From Pachysolen tannophilus NRRL Y-2460 (taxonomy: Eukaryota; Ascomycota; Pichiomycetes; Alaninales; Pachysolenaceae): 64,000 nt of DNA. Of the stretch, positions 28,384-38,387 are shown piece after piece; within the stretch, counting starts at the first letter, position 1; the number at the start of each line of letters is the position of its first letter. The translations under genes and the position numbers were made by a program. The DNA lies in NCBI GenBank assembly GCA_001661245.1, contig KV454013.1, positions 130,163 through 194,162 on the forward strand, in the 5' to 3' direction. The notes under the pieces were generated by a model that worked only from the letters and a program-made list of their open reading frames with translations, searched no databases and was not told where the DNA came from.

Positions 28384-29301
28384 ATGTCTGATGATAACGA
28401 TATTATCACTGAACAGGAAGGAGCAAAACCATTACCAAGATATTTGGGGTTTGTAGCTGGTGTATTTTCTGGGTTTGCCAAAAATGCTGTGGGGCATCCA
28501 TTTGATACTGTCAAGGTTAGACTTCAAACTTCAGAAGGAAGATTTAAAGGCCCTTTGGATTGTGTCCTGAACACTTTTAGAAAAGAGGGTATACCCGGTT
28601 TTTATAAAGGTTTCACACCACCTTTGCTAGGATGGGTTGCGATGGATTCTGTGATGTTGGGAAGCTTGACGGTTTACAGAAGGTTTCTTAATGATTATAT
28701 TTATCACTGTGATTTAGATCCTGAGAATGGACAACCTAAATTACCGTTAGCTGGTCAATGTCTTGCTGGCTTAGGTGCGGGTTGGACAGTTAGTTTTGTA
28801 GCTGCTCCCGTGGAGACAGTAAAAGCAAGATTGCAGGTTCAATATGATGCTTCTTCAAAATTATATACAGGTCCTATAGATTGTGTTTGGAAATTGTTTA
28901 AATACGATGGGTTGATTTCATTATATAAAGGTTTAATACCAACAATGATTTTTAGAACCAATTTCATATTTTGGTGGGGGTCCTATTTTATATTTACAGA
29001 TTGGTTCAAAGCTCACACTAATTTATCCAAACCAGCTATTAATTTCTGGTCTGGTGGATTAAGTGCAACGGTTTTTTGGATCGTTGCGTATCCTGCTGAT
29101 GTTGTTAAACAAGTTATTGTTACTGATAATGTTGAGAACCCAAAGTTTAAGAAATATTCAGATGCAGTCAAGTACATTTATAAACACAAAGGTGGCTACA
29201 GAGGATTTTTTAAAGGGTTTGTTCCTTCAATCTTAAGATCGTTTCCAGCAAATGCATCTGCTTTAGCTGCTTTTGAATTCGTATTAAGAATCTTACATTA
29301 G
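28384..29301 (+). CDS. Mitochondrial carrier family protein, substrate unassigned
   Basis: A 305-residue inner-membrane solute carrier with the usual three-fold repeat. The three signature motifs are PFDTVKVRLQ (about residue 39), PVETVKARLQ (about 145) and PADVVKQVI (about 239), each beginning a repeat of two membrane helices. Matching FYKGF, LYKGLIP and FFKGFVPS elements close the repeats. The FVAGVFSGFAKNAVGHPFD opening and the MDSVMLGSL segment resemble a fungal subgroup related to the Ymc1/Crc1/ornithine-type carriers, but I cannot assign glycine, carnitine, ornithine or another substrate from sight. The start is the ATG at 28384, shortly after a long A run. Its 3' end converges with the PEX39-like gene over an (AT)n tract at 29302-29338. 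Confidence 0.88.
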   Translation: MSDDNDIITEQEGAKPLPRYLGFVAGVFSGFAKNAVGHPFDTVKVRLQTSEGRFKGPLDCVLNTFRKEGIPGFYKGFTPPLLGWVAMDSVMLGSLTVYRRFLNDYIYHCDLDPENGQPKLPLAGQCLAGLGAGWTVSFVAAPVETVKARLQVQYDASSKLYTGPIDCVWKLFKYDGLISLYKGLIPTMIFRTNFIFWWGSYFIFTDWFKAHTNLSKPAINFWSGGLSATVFWIVAYPADVVKQVIVTDNVENPKFKKYSDAVKYIYKHKGGYRGFFKGFVPSILRSFPANASALAAFEFVLRILH

Positions 29302-29384
29302 ATATATATATATAGATATATATATATATATATATATAACTTGCATTATGTAGAATATAACATTACTATTATTTTTATTATTAT

Positions 29385-29894
29385 TTATACCTTATTTTCC
29401 TTTTCCCATGGTTTCTTTCTTTCTTTTAATTCATGTTTTGATGCAGTTGCCTCATCCAATATAACTTCTGGAATTTTTTTTATACCAGGCACTGGTTTAT
29501 TGTTAAGTATTAAATCTACTATTTTCTCATAGTTGGAAGAATAAGGCAGATCTGTCTCAATGTTATGATCTGTTACTTCTTCAATTTTGCTTTCAAAATT
29601 TTTTTTCCAATCAAAATAATCTTCTAGATTCAAGATCTCATTTGTCTTTTCACAAAAAAAATATACTTTAGCTTGTAATGTCAACTGATTTTTGGTTGAA
29701 CTTTCTATTTCAGAAATTTCACTCAACTCTTTTTGTCCCGGTTGTAAATTTGAATTATATTGAATTAAATAGTCTGCAAAAACCTGTTGTAAACCTTGTT
29801 GATACTCGGGAAAATTCTCAAAATCATACCGATAAAACTGTAAATAAACATCTTCTTGAGATGTCAGTTCTGAGCTATCAGCTAATGATGACAT
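29385..29894 (-). CDS. PEX39-like peroxisomal import protein (YJR012C family, KPWE motif)
   Basis: The 169-residue soluble protein has an acidic N-terminal half and a conserved C-terminus: YEKIVDLILNNKPVPGIKKIP, then ASKHELKERKKPWEK. The IPGIKxIP and basic-KPWE pattern is that of the short peroxins that work with Pex7 in PTS2 import (S. cerevisiae Yjr012c, named Pex39) and of the related Pex14 KPWE segment. It is shorter than the roughly 207-residue yeast protein. GPI14, which is its direct neighbour in S. cerevisiae (YJR013W), lies about 7 kb away here on the same strand, so linkage is retained with insertions. The function is inferred from the motif. Confidence 0.72.
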   Translation of the reverse strand: MSSLADSSELTSQEDVYLQFYRYDFENFPEYQQGLQQVFADYLIQYNSNLQPGQKELSEISEIESSTKNQLTLQAKVYFFCEKTNEILNLEDYFDWKKNFESKIEEVTDHNIETDLPYSSNYEKIVDLILNNKPVPGIKKIPEVILDEATASKHELKERKKPWEKENKV

Positions 29895-30170
29895 CTTTTA
29901 ATTTTTGGTAATTATTTTGATGATTTAAATGATCAATTACTGATGAAAAAGCAATAGAAAAAAAAAAAAATTAAATAATACCAGAAAAATAAAAAATCAA
30001 AATTCTTTTGATAAATCTGTTTAATTATTTATATAACTTTCAAGTTTATTTAATGACTGAATAACTGAATAGAATCTACTATAAAGGCACAAAAGAGATT
30101 TGGTTAAATGTTTTAGAAAACAAGGAAGAATTAAAAAAAAAAAAAAAAGTCATGAATCGTTAATATTTAC

Positions 30171-32252
30171 TCATATATATTTAGTTTGTAGTCTGAATCC
30201 GTATTCATCGTTAGTATCATCTCGTACAAATTTAAACCAACCAAGTCTGAAAATTTTCAAGTTTTTATTCTTTCTGAAATAAGTTTTAACCAAGTCATCA
30301 CCAAATAATTTCATTATTTTCTCATTATTTTTTTCATTGAGAAAATTACAATCATATAGAAAACCATTGTATAAATCTGTATTTGTATTTTTCAAATGAA
30401 TTTTAGAAGTTGGATTTATAGTTTTGTAATCATTACAAACACCATCAAATTCGCCCATTTCGAATTCTTCAGAATCAAATAAATCATTTATTGAATTTCT
30501 TTTATCAGAGAACAATTTTCCATCTAATTTGACAAATTTAGGATCTTCATTACCACATTGAAGTTTTTGATATCTTAAAACAAGTGGTACATTCATATCA
30601 CTAATTAAACCAGTTTCATTCATTTCAGCCATAAATTTTTTTTGTTCTAATCTTGATAAACTATTAAAATAATCTGAATTATTGATTTTAAATTCTACCA
30701 AATGTTTTAATCTTGAAAACATGTTATAATAATCGATATGAACTTCTTTTAACTTGTTACTTCTAACTAATGGTATTTTATCATTCCAATTTTTAGAATC
30801 ATATTGAGGTATTTCTAATACTGTTAATTTACCAATTTTAAAAATTAATTTCTCTAAATTTGGCATATTTTCTAATATTAAATCATAATTAAAATTCCCA
30901 TAATTACTTGCTTTAATTGATAAAATTTTTAAATTTGGTAAATTAAAATTTGAAATTAAAGCAACAATTCTATTTTCAAAACCAACACCTGAATATTGTC
31001 TTAAATAAAATCTTTCAGTTTGTAATTCAAATTGATCTAATTTTTGTAAAAAAATTCTAATATTTTTATCATATTCAGACCAATTAATTGTAGGATGTTG
31101 ATAAGTTTTAATTTGAATACCATCAACTTGACGATATCCATCACCATCATCAGAATAAGAAGAATTATCACCAAGATCATATTTAACACCTCTTATTTTA
31201 AGTTGTAAAGTTGAAAGATTGAAAGATTTGTTATGAAGAATAAAAGGTCTAATTAAACAAGTATAAAAATCTCCAAACCTAAAATCTAATATATAACCAT
31301 CAATATCTAAATATAATTTGTTTAATTTTATAAATCCATTATTTGTTTTAACCAATAATGGTACAAAATTATAAATAAAGCTAAAATCTTCATAAGAAAG
31401 ACCAACATATGATAAAACTAAATTTTTTAAATTAGGGAATCCAAGTAATTTTAAAGGAATTTTTGAATAATCATTATCATAAGATTTTGAAATTAAATTT
31501 AAATTTAAAGATAAACCAGTTAAATTTATTAAAACATCTGGTTTTAAATATGATAAATCCATCAATTCTAAATCTTTCCAATAAATTTCTTTCAATTGAG
31601 TGAAAGAAGATAAAAATCTTTTAAATAATTTATTATTATCGTTTAAATTACTAATACTATTTCTTCTATGAGACAGCAGCTTACCATTATTACTCCCAAA
31701 GTATGAATTAACATTCCCATTCGTATTTGCATTGCCAATCTCATTTCCATTCCCATTATTTGCAGAAAGGGATAATCTACGAATAATTTTTTTCAATTTT
31801 AAAAAACCTTTCTCTTTAAATTGTGATTTTTCAAAAAAATCATCACTTGAACTTGATTTAGATCTAGATTTGGATTCATTTAATTCATTAATATTACCTT
31901 TATTATAAGATTGATCTTTAAAATTAAGAACATATGGAGACATATGACAATTCAATTCTTTAACTAAATTATGAATATCATTTTTACCAGAAATAACATT
32001 TGTAACAAATTTAACCAATTGTTGCTTATCTGAAATAATCACTCTATACCTATTTTTATAAGCAATTGGTTGTTGAGATTGATCAAGTATATCATACCTT
32101 ATACTCACACCAGAATAAAGTTTTACCAAACAAATCTGATGTAAACTCTTGCATGTATAAGATAAATTAATTAAAGTATTAACATCCAAATTATCTATAA
32201 TTTGTAAAGTAATTTCATTAGAAAAATCAAGAAATGATACTTTTGAAATCAT
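30171..32252 (-). CDS. F-box protein with leucine-rich repeat-like region, unknown target
   Basis: The 693-residue protein starts with an F-box (residues about 6-50: FLDFSNEITLQIIDNLDVNTLINLSYTCKSLHQICL pattern), which would bind Skp1 in an SCF ubiquitin ligase. Later segments alternate Leu and Asn with a period suggesting irregular leucine-rich repeats (for example LPNLKILSIKASNYGNF and MPNLEKLIFKIGKL, about 415-460). A Ser/Asn-rich low-complexity stretch lies near residues 115-200. I do not recognise an S. cerevisiae orthologue. It sits between the PEX39-like gene and FYV8 and looks like a lineage-specific insertion in that neighbourhood. Codon use is AT-rich like its neighbours. The substrate is unknown. 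Confidence 0.7.
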   Translation of the reverse strand: MISKVSFLDFSNEITLQIIDNLDVNTLINLSYTCKSLHQICLVKLYSGVSIRYDILDQSQQPIAYKNRYRVIISDKQQLVKFVTNVISGKNDIHNLVKELNCHMSPYVLNFKDQSYNKGNINELNESKSRSKSSSSDDFFEKSQFKEKGFLKLKKIIRRLSLSANNGNGNEIGNANTNGNVNSYFGSNNGKLLSHRRNSISNLNDNNKLFKRFLSSFTQLKEIYWKDLELMDLSYLKPDVLINLTGLSLNLNLISKSYDNDYSKIPLKLLGFPNLKNLVLSYVGLSYEDFSFIYNFVPLLVKTNNGFIKLNKLYLDIDGYILDFRFGDFYTCLIRPFILHNKSFNLSTLQLKIRGVKYDLGDNSSYSDDGDGYRQVDGIQIKTYQHPTINWSEYDKNIRIFLQKLDQFELQTERFYLRQYSGVGFENRIVALISNFNLPNLKILSIKASNYGNFNYDLILENMPNLEKLIFKIGKLTVLEIPQYDSKNWNDKIPLVRSNKLKEVHIDYYNMFSRLKHLVEFKINNSDYFNSLSRLEQKKFMAEMNETGLISDMNVPLVLRYQKLQCGNEDPKFVKLDGKLFSDKRNSINDLFDSEEFEMGEFDGVCNDYKTINPTSKIHLKNTNTDLYNGFLYDCNFLNEKNNEKIMKLFGDDLVKTYFRKNKNLKIFRLGWFKFVRDDTNDEYGFRLQTKYI

Positions 32253-33140
32253 GACTCCTATATCATCTATATTTCACCTTAATACCAATCAATATTTTTT
32301 CTTTAAATTCGTAAAGAGCAAAAACCAGAAAAAGGAAGCAAAAAAAAAAAAAAAGTATTGAGAATTTCCTATGTTTATATTTCAAATATGTACATGCAGA
32401 TTTCAGTATAATGGTGTACTGCGGAACAATTAGGAATTAAGCTGCGCGGCTTACTTTTAAATGTTTATGTCCCAAAAAAAAGAAAAACAAAAACACTTTT
32501 AAACAAAAATCTATGTTATGGGCTGTACCAACCCATAATGTTGCTGATCTTAAAGACTTTCTTTCCCTCTAAATGAAAAAAAAAAAAAAAAATTAGGTTA
32601 TTTAAACTACCTAATTATCAAAAATTATCAAATACACAATAATTTTACTATTCATTAACAAACTAAGATAAAATCCGCCATTTCTCAAGAAATTAACTTT
32701 TTTAAACTATTTTGGTTGTAATGTTTGTTTGAAATGTTTCTATTTAACTTAACTTTTAAACGAGTCGTGTGCACCTTATTATTATCATTATTATCATTAT
32801 AATCAATTAAGGCCAGTAGTGCACACAACACTCACAATTACAAAAGAGGAAATTATTTTTTGCAATGCAAAAAAAATGAAAACAAAAACAAAACAAGGAC
32901 AAAAAGGTGAAAAAAACCAAAGTAGTGTATGTCAGACAAACAATCCCGTTTAGGAATTGTCTTTTTTTTGTTTTTTAAATTTTTTTGTTCATTTTCACGC
33001 AAGCTGTCAATTCTTTCTCGAAACAGTAGGGAAGGGAAAAAATTTAGTAACAAGGCACAATAAAAAGAACATAATAATAATAGTAATATTATTTGAATTA
33101 TTATCTTTATTCTTTAGCGCTATTGCGAAAAGTTAAGGAA
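32253..33140. promoter_or_regulatory. Divergent promoter region, F-box gene / FYV8
   Basis: An 888-bp gap between two 5' ends with several A runs (about 32340-32354, 32577-32591) and a GC-richer patch at about 32430-32460. It has ATTATTATCATT repeats near 32778-32800. No gene or clear factor site is seen. The FYV8 frame is open upstream to 33093 but without a preferable start. Confidence 0.5.
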
Positions 33141-35648
33141 ATGACAGAAAATCTGGATGTAATAAATAGACATAGGTCAGAAAGATGGGTACAGGCACAA
33201 AGACCTTCGTACGGTGACGATTGGAATGACCATGATAACGATATGATTGTTGACAATAACAATAACAATAATGATGATGATGATGATGAGGCTGAGGCTG
33301 AGGCTGAGGCTAATATTAATGTTAATTATAAACTGGGTATTGACGAAGAAGAAGATGAAGATGAAGAAGCTGTTTCTAGACCTCCTGTTCCAAAGATTCC
33401 AGACCAGTATTTGTCACTGGATTCAGATGAGCTGTTACTTTCTTCAAGTCTTTTGCCCTTTGAAGCAGGTACCGTTGATGCTGAGTTATTAAGAAAATTA
33501 AGTAATACTAATTTAATAGCGGCGGATGATGATGATGATGATGATATTCAGAATAATGAGGCAGTTGGTGAAGATGCAGCTGGGCGCTGGAAGCCCACAG
33601 CAGATATAATAACGCCGCCAGTTACAAGAGAGACAAAGCTGGACTTGAAAAATACTGATGAATTGGAACTGGAATTAGAATTAAGCTCTCATACTCATAA
33701 TAATATTGAAAATATCCCTTCATCCTTGAATATTTATGATGATATTGAACCAACACCTCCTTTGAAAACGTCTCGTAAGAGTTCAAGAAATCCTTCAGTT
33801 AATTTGGATGAAAATAATAATGATAAATTATTACAACAAAAAAATTTACAATTATCATCATCATCACTGTTACAAAAAAATGAGAAAAATAGATTAACTT
33901 CAAACTATAAAGATATTGAACATGTTGTTAGTGATTATTTAAATCAAAGAGACTCACAATATTATGGTGAAACATTTCAAGAAGATGATCTTAATAAAGA
34001 TGGAAATAAAAATATAAATGATAATTCAGATGATGATGAAGAAGTTGATCATGATCTTAATAATACCTCTTTCAACTCCCAACATTCGGATCCTCATAGT
34101 CAAGATGAAGATTTAACAAATCCTATGGGAGTAAGTTCTCTTTCACATTCTTTATCTTCTGGTGGTTCATTATCAACAGGAAGTTGGTCTGTAAGAAGTT
34201 CTGCTCAATTTAATGCTACAAATACAAATACAAGAGAAACTTTTATTGGTAAATTGTTAAATGAAAGAAGACCTAGTGTTGGTAACCAGACAATAGATAA
34301 CGAAACAAAAGAATTTTATCAAGTCGCTAAAGATGATGAATCAACAGTTATGAATAAAAAATATGATAATGATGTCTCTTCAATTGAAGGCGATGATGAT
34401 ATAGTAGATGGAAATGCAAAAAAATTTCATGAAGGAAAATCTATTAATTTTGGTCATTGGAAACCAGATACTTCAAATTTTAGAAATGATTTCATAAAAG
34501 AAACTAATAATGATGATAATCCAAGCTTATTTGATAATGAAGGTAATAATGCTGCTCAAACTAGACTAGAGAATCATGATGTTCATGATGATAGAGACAA
34601 CGGTAATGGCATTGATGATGATGATGATGATGATGTTGATGATGAACTTTCATTTAACGATGCGGAATCAAAGTTGAACTATATAACTAATGATGATATT
34701 GTTAATTCGAGAAGCAATAATGATCTTGTTTCATATTCTTCTGTTGATCATAAAAATGAGTATTTGTCAGATTCAGATGAAAATCATACTATCAATCATG
34801 ATAATGATGAAATTGAATCTACAGATACATTAAATGATGGTTCCTCTAGTAATAATAAGTTGTCCGCCAGTTTAGTAAATTCTTCTTTAGAATCACCATT
34901 ACATCTAAAAAAAGCTGTCTTTTCGGAAAATAGCACTGCCAATAGCGATCTGGATGAATCAAGAGATGACTCCAAAGATTTTAAATCAAGAATTGTTAAT
35001 GAAAATGGTGTTATTGTTACTCCTAAGAAACAGAGATATACTAGCTTATTGTCAAGCGATCCAATTCCTAATTCGGCCACAAGAAATACTAGTACATCGT
35101 CAAGTAATGCAGAATCAAACAAGGGTAATAGAAAGTCTGCTGGAAGGTCAGCAAGTAATTCTTCTTCAAAGAAGAAAGTTTCTGAATTAGTTGAAAATAA
35201 CAATAATAATTTTTCTATTCAAGAATATACACAATTTGATTTTGCCAAAATTGACAAAATTTCAAATCCTGATTTAAAAATTAAAGAATTGAACAATTTG
35301 AGAAATGCTGAATTGAAACATAATACGGGATTACATGCTTGGCTCTCCACAGAATTAACAAAAGTAAATGAATATTCACAAGAGCAAGATGCCTTAGGAC
35401 CTCACACTTTAAAAGCCTACAAAGATGTCAGTGAGGGAAATGTCCCACATCATCATTCTGTCAGTCAATTTTTAGCTAATGATATGTCGTTGTTAACGAG
35501 AAAGCATAGTATCAATTTAACAGCTTCCAATTTCAAGACTCATTTAAGCACTAATAAGATTAAATCGAAAGTTGGGGATGGAACTAACTTGGCAAAAGGT
35601 ATATTTAGTAGAAGCAAGAAAATCATGAGAACAAATAATGGCGTTTAA
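33141..35648 (+). CDS. FYV8: Fyv8-like protein (unknown function)
   Basis: About 835 residues, of which most is acidic, Asn/Asp/Ser-rich and probably disordered. Two ends look conserved: the N-terminal RHRSERWVQAQRPSYGDDW (residues about 10-28), and a C-terminal globular block of about 150 residues beginning LHAWLSTELTKVNEY and ending in a basic KGIFSRSKKIMR. S. cerevisiae FYV8 (YGR196C, about 817 residues) has similar architecture; it is known only from deletion phenotypes (K1 toxin survival) and has no assigned molecular role. Position supports the call: it converges with SKI6 exactly as YGR196C does with YGR195W. An in-frame ATG at 33093 exists, but 33141 (ATGACAGAA) is in better context and matches the conserved N-terminus. 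Confidence 0.62.
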   Translation: MTENLDVINRHRSERWVQAQRPSYGDDWNDHDNDMIVDNNNNNNDDDDDEAEAEAEANINVNYKLGIDEEEDEDEEAVSRPPVPKIPDQYLSLDSDELLLSSSLLPFEAGTVDAELLRKLSNTNLIAADDDDDDDIQNNEAVGEDAAGRWKPTADIITPPVTRETKLDLKNTDELELELELSSHTHNNIENIPSSLNIYDDIEPTPPLKTSRKSSRNPSVNLDENNNDKLLQQKNLQLSSSSLLQKNEKNRLTSNYKDIEHVVSDYLNQRDSQYYGETFQEDDLNKDGNKNINDNSDDDEEVDHDLNNTSFNSQHSDPHSQDEDLTNPMGVSSLSHSLSSGGSLSTGSWSVRSSAQFNATNTNTRETFIGKLLNERRPSVGNQTIDNETKEFYQVAKDDESTVMNKKYDNDVSSIEGDDDIVDGNAKKFHEGKSINFGHWKPDTSNFRNDFIKETNNDDNPSLFDNEGNNAAQTRLENHDVHDDRDNGNGIDDDDDDDVDDELSFNDAESKLNYITNDDIVNSRSNNDLVSYSSVDHKNEYLSDSDENHTINHDNDEIESTDTLNDGSSSNNKLSASLVNSSLESPLHLKKAVFSENSTANSDLDESRDDSKDFKSRIVNENGVIVTPKKQRYTSLLSSDPIPNSATRNTSTSSSNAESNKGNRKSAGRSASNSSSKKKVSELVENNNNNFSIQEYTQFDFAKIDKISNPDLKIKELNNLRNAELKHNTGLHAWLSTELTKVNEYSQEQDALGPHTLKAYKDVSEGNVPHHHSVSQFLANDMSLLTRKHSINLTASNFKTHLSTNKIKSKVGDGTNLAKGIFSRSKKIMRTNNGV

Positions 35649-35845
35649 TTATTTTTTTTTTGTTTTTTNTTTTTTTTTTTTTTTAAACAGAAAAAAAAAA
35701 CGTAATAATAATTATATATGCTTCAATAGATGTCATGGATGAATTATATAATATATATATAGACATACACTGGCGTTAATTCATTTGAAATTTATTATTT
35801 ATTTCTTTTAATCGATTAATTTACTTAATTTACTTATTTATTTAT
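35649..35845. other. FYV8 / SKI6 convergent gap with an ambiguous base
   Basis: A 197-bp gap between two 3' ends. It has a long T run interrupted by a single N at 35669, so the length of this homopolymer is unresolved. An AT-rich patch lies at 35745-35760 and a TTAT repeat at about 35835-35855 reaches the SKI6 stop. Confidence 0.8.
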
Positions 35846-36574
35846 TTATTTATTAGTGATTTTTGATAATCTTAAATTTCCATGCCTTCTAATTTCCTGG
35901 TCCATAATATCTCTGATCCTATGGCAACCAACTATCCCAATTGCCAATAATTTTTCTAAATTATCTAACGACAACTTATCCTCCAATAGCAATAATGAAA
36001 TCTTTTCACTTTTTCCAACTACTCCCAATGTTAAAAAGGATAAATCATTCTCTTCAAGATGATTTAAATCCAATAAAGGTGTAGTATCATATAAACCAAC
36101 ATTTATGGAAGATACATAATCATACATCGATATCCCAGCGTCGATTAATGCCAACGTTATTGCATTTACACAAGAAGGTAATAAACCACCATCTTGTGAC
36201 AACACCACTATTGAAATACTTATTATAGTCCTTGGATAATTTTTCATAATTACAATTTGTTCAAAAGTTTTCACAAGGAAAATACATAATTCTTGAATTC
36301 TTTTGTCATTTTTTTTAAATTTTTTCCTGCTATTACTAACAAATGAAGGCATGCTTATCGACACAGTTAAATTTGAAGACGAATTTGGCTTCCTCCCAGA
36401 GGATGGCGACTCCATTGGCCCACTCACAAGGCATACTACTTTTGTATTACCCATTTCCACATATGATGAACCATCTGAAGAATTCTGATGTGTGTTGATA
36501 TGACATTTGAAATTACGTACTTCATTCCATCTTCTACCATCAGCCCTTAACCCTTCAGGTGAATACACTTCCAT
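35846..36574 (-). CDS. SKI6: Exosome core subunit Rrp41/Ski6 (RNase PH fold)
   Basis: Ski6/Rrp41 is one of the six RNase PH-like subunits of the RNA exosome ring, acting in rRNA processing and in nuclear and cytoplasmic RNA decay. The protein is 242 residues (yeast about 246). It begins MEVYSPEGLRADGRRWNE and includes INTHQNSSDGSSYVEMGNTKV, YPRTIISISIVVLSQDGG, ITLALIDAGISMYDY, VGLYDTTPLLDLN and LTLGVVGKSEKISLLLLEDKL, all close to the S. cerevisiae protein. The ATG at 36574 is used; a two-codon extension starts at TTG. Like its eukaryotic relatives it should be catalytically inactive. An RRPE-like motif lies about 127 bp upstream. Confidence 0.95.
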   Translation of the reverse strand: MEVYSPEGLRADGRRWNEVRNFKCHINTHQNSSDGSSYVEMGNTKVVCLVSGPMESPSSGRKPNSSSNLTVSISMPSFVSNSRKKFKKNDKRIQELCIFLVKTFEQIVIMKNYPRTIISISIVVLSQDGGLLPSCVNAITLALIDAGISMYDYVSSINVGLYDTTPLLDLNHLEENDLSFLTLGVVGKSEKISLLLLEDKLSLDNLEKLLAIGIVGCHRIRDIMDQEIRRHGNLRLSKITNK

Positions 36575-36895
36575 TTGCAACTTGAAAACTATAACAATGA
36601 TTCAATTCAAACTTTCTAAATCAACTTCTATTATAGCTTTAACCAAGAAACTTGTCATCTACTCTTCAATCCAGAGATATATAGATAATTTACACACATT
36701 AAAATTTTTCACTTTAAACTAACATTTTATTTCATATACACTACCTTTTGGAACATCCTACACCATATCAGTACACCCCACACCCCACACCTTTCAAGTA
36801 AAGAAGTAAAGTGAAGGAATATAATTGTTCTTGTTCTTGTTCTTGTTCCTGTTCTTGTTTCTGTTTCTGTTGCTGTTTATGGGAATGTGCTAATA
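36575..36895. other. SKI6 promoter / GPI14 3' region with TTCTTG-type repeat
   Basis: A 321-bp gap in tandem minus-strand orientation. An RRPE-like AAAATTTTTCA lies at 36701-36711. A degenerate six-base repeat of TTCTTG, TTCCTG, TTTCTG and TTGCTG units occupies about 36826-36877, close after the GPI14 stop codon. Confidence 0.7.
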
Positions 36896-38131
36896 TTAGT
36901 TGTTCTTCTTTTCACTGTCGGGAGTGATGTGTAAATCTTTTGATCTAATATGGTCAATGCAATCTCCGATAAGTAAAACATTCAGTATAAAAAAACTGCA
37001 ACTACTGAAAAATAAACCTGGATAAAATGTAGATATACCTAAGAACTCTAATTTGTAAGCAAATGATAACCAGATTCCCTGTGTAAGAATCCATAAGGCT
37101 AAATAAAGGAAACTCTTTGTATTTTTTTGGAAATCACGCAAATAAAATGGTAAAAAGCATAAAAACCAAACGAAATATTGTGAAGTTATTACTTTGTTGA
37201 AAGTGACAAAGACGAATGTTTGAACGAAAAAAGTTGATATCAAATCAATCTTGGAAAGTTTTAATGGGATTATAAAGAATGAGATCAATAATTGAGGTAT
37301 AAAAGCCACTGATTCAACTTTATTGAAAAAATCTTTATTTTGAATTGAAGAATTGAAATATAACGACAAGTTATAAATTGAAAAATTATGCCTATGATCA
37401 ACTCTAACCAAATGGTAAATATATGATTCATATAAAAATTCGTAACCAAAATAGTAATACATAATTGATGTTAATGTGAAAAATGTTACAATACATGATA
37501 CTGAAAATTTTATACTTTTCTCATTAATGAGATTATAAATCTGATGACGTTGTCCAGTCAAATAAAACAAAATTGAAGTTAAATAAATAAATGGATATAT
37601 TTTGAAATGAATTGATAAGCCTAAAAAGAACCCACTGAGATAATAGTTTCGTACAACTAACAAGAAATATATTGCCATCATTATAAGTGCAATTAATAAA
37701 CTCTCAGAATTACCTCTAGAACTAATTGTTATCACCACTGGATTCAACAACCATATTGAAGCCAAGATATTTCTTTTCAACAGAGTCAAATTACCATATT
37801 TCAGCAAGATCTTAATTATCAAGTATCCAACAATCAAATCTGTCAGCATAAATAAAAATTTCCCAAAATTTGGACTCAAAAAATTATTTGGAAGAAGTAA
37901 AACAGATAGTAAAGGTGTATATCTATAAGTTTCTCTCAAATATGGAGATCTTCCACTGTATAAGAATCTCGAAGCATCTGTAAATACCATATAATCAACA
38001 TCTGTATATTTGACTTCCATATATTTATCCTGATATAAACCAAAGCTGAAAAATGCAAGCCTCAAGATAGCTGAAACAAAAAGCAATTTCGTTGCAGACT
38101 CCATAATTGGCAAAACTTTGGAAATCACCAT
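36896..38131 (-). CDS. GPI14: GPI mannosyltransferase 1 (Gpi14 / PIG-M)
   Basis: Gpi14 adds the first alpha-1,4-linked mannose to the glucosaminyl-(acyl)phosphatidylinositol intermediate on the luminal side of the ER, using dolichol-phosphate mannose. The 411-residue protein (yeast about 403) is polytopic with roughly ten hydrophobic segments. The family motif YTDVDYMVF, containing the catalytic DxD-type DVD, is near residue 44, followed by the conserved GRSPYLRETYRYTPLL. Further family features are NPVVITISSRGNSES and HFKIYPFIY. The charged C-terminus (SEKKNN) is plausible as an ER-side tail. A second ATG at 38104 would drop nine residues. It lies tail-to-promoter with SKI6 and diverges from HGH1. 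Confidence 0.93.
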   Translation of the reverse strand: MVISKVLPIMESATKLLFVSAILRLAFFSFGLYQDKYMEVKYTDVDYMVFTDASRFLYSGRSPYLRETYRYTPLLSVLLLPNNFLSPNFGKFLFMLTDLIVGYLIIKILLKYGNLTLLKRNILASIWLLNPVVITISSRGNSESLLIALIMMAIYFLLVVRNYYLSGFFLGLSIHFKIYPFIYLTSILFYLTGQRHQIYNLINEKSIKFSVSCIVTFFTLTSIMYYYFGYEFLYESYIYHLVRVDHRHNFSIYNLSLYFNSSIQNKDFFNKVESVAFIPQLLISFFIIPLKLSKIDLISTFFVQTFVFVTFNKVITSQYFVWFLCFLPFYLRDFQKNTKSFLYLALWILTQGIWLSFAYKLEFLGISTFYPGLFFSSCSFFILNVLLIGDCIDHIRSKDLHITPDSEKKNN

Positions 38132-38387
38132 CTTGAATACCCTACCAATCTATAAGTTAAGTCCGAGCTCAATTGATGGATAAAATTAAAAAGAAGATTT
38201 AAAGAAAAAAGTTTGAAACTGCTGGTTGATTTCTTCTCTGCATCATTTACAGGTGAAAAATGAAAAATGAAAAATGAAAAAAAAAAAAAATTGAATAAAT
38301 AGAAAAAAAAGTGAAAAATTTTTGATTTTAATAATATTGAAACCTATATCAAGAGATTCATTTGATATTGATTAAAGAGCAGTCAAT

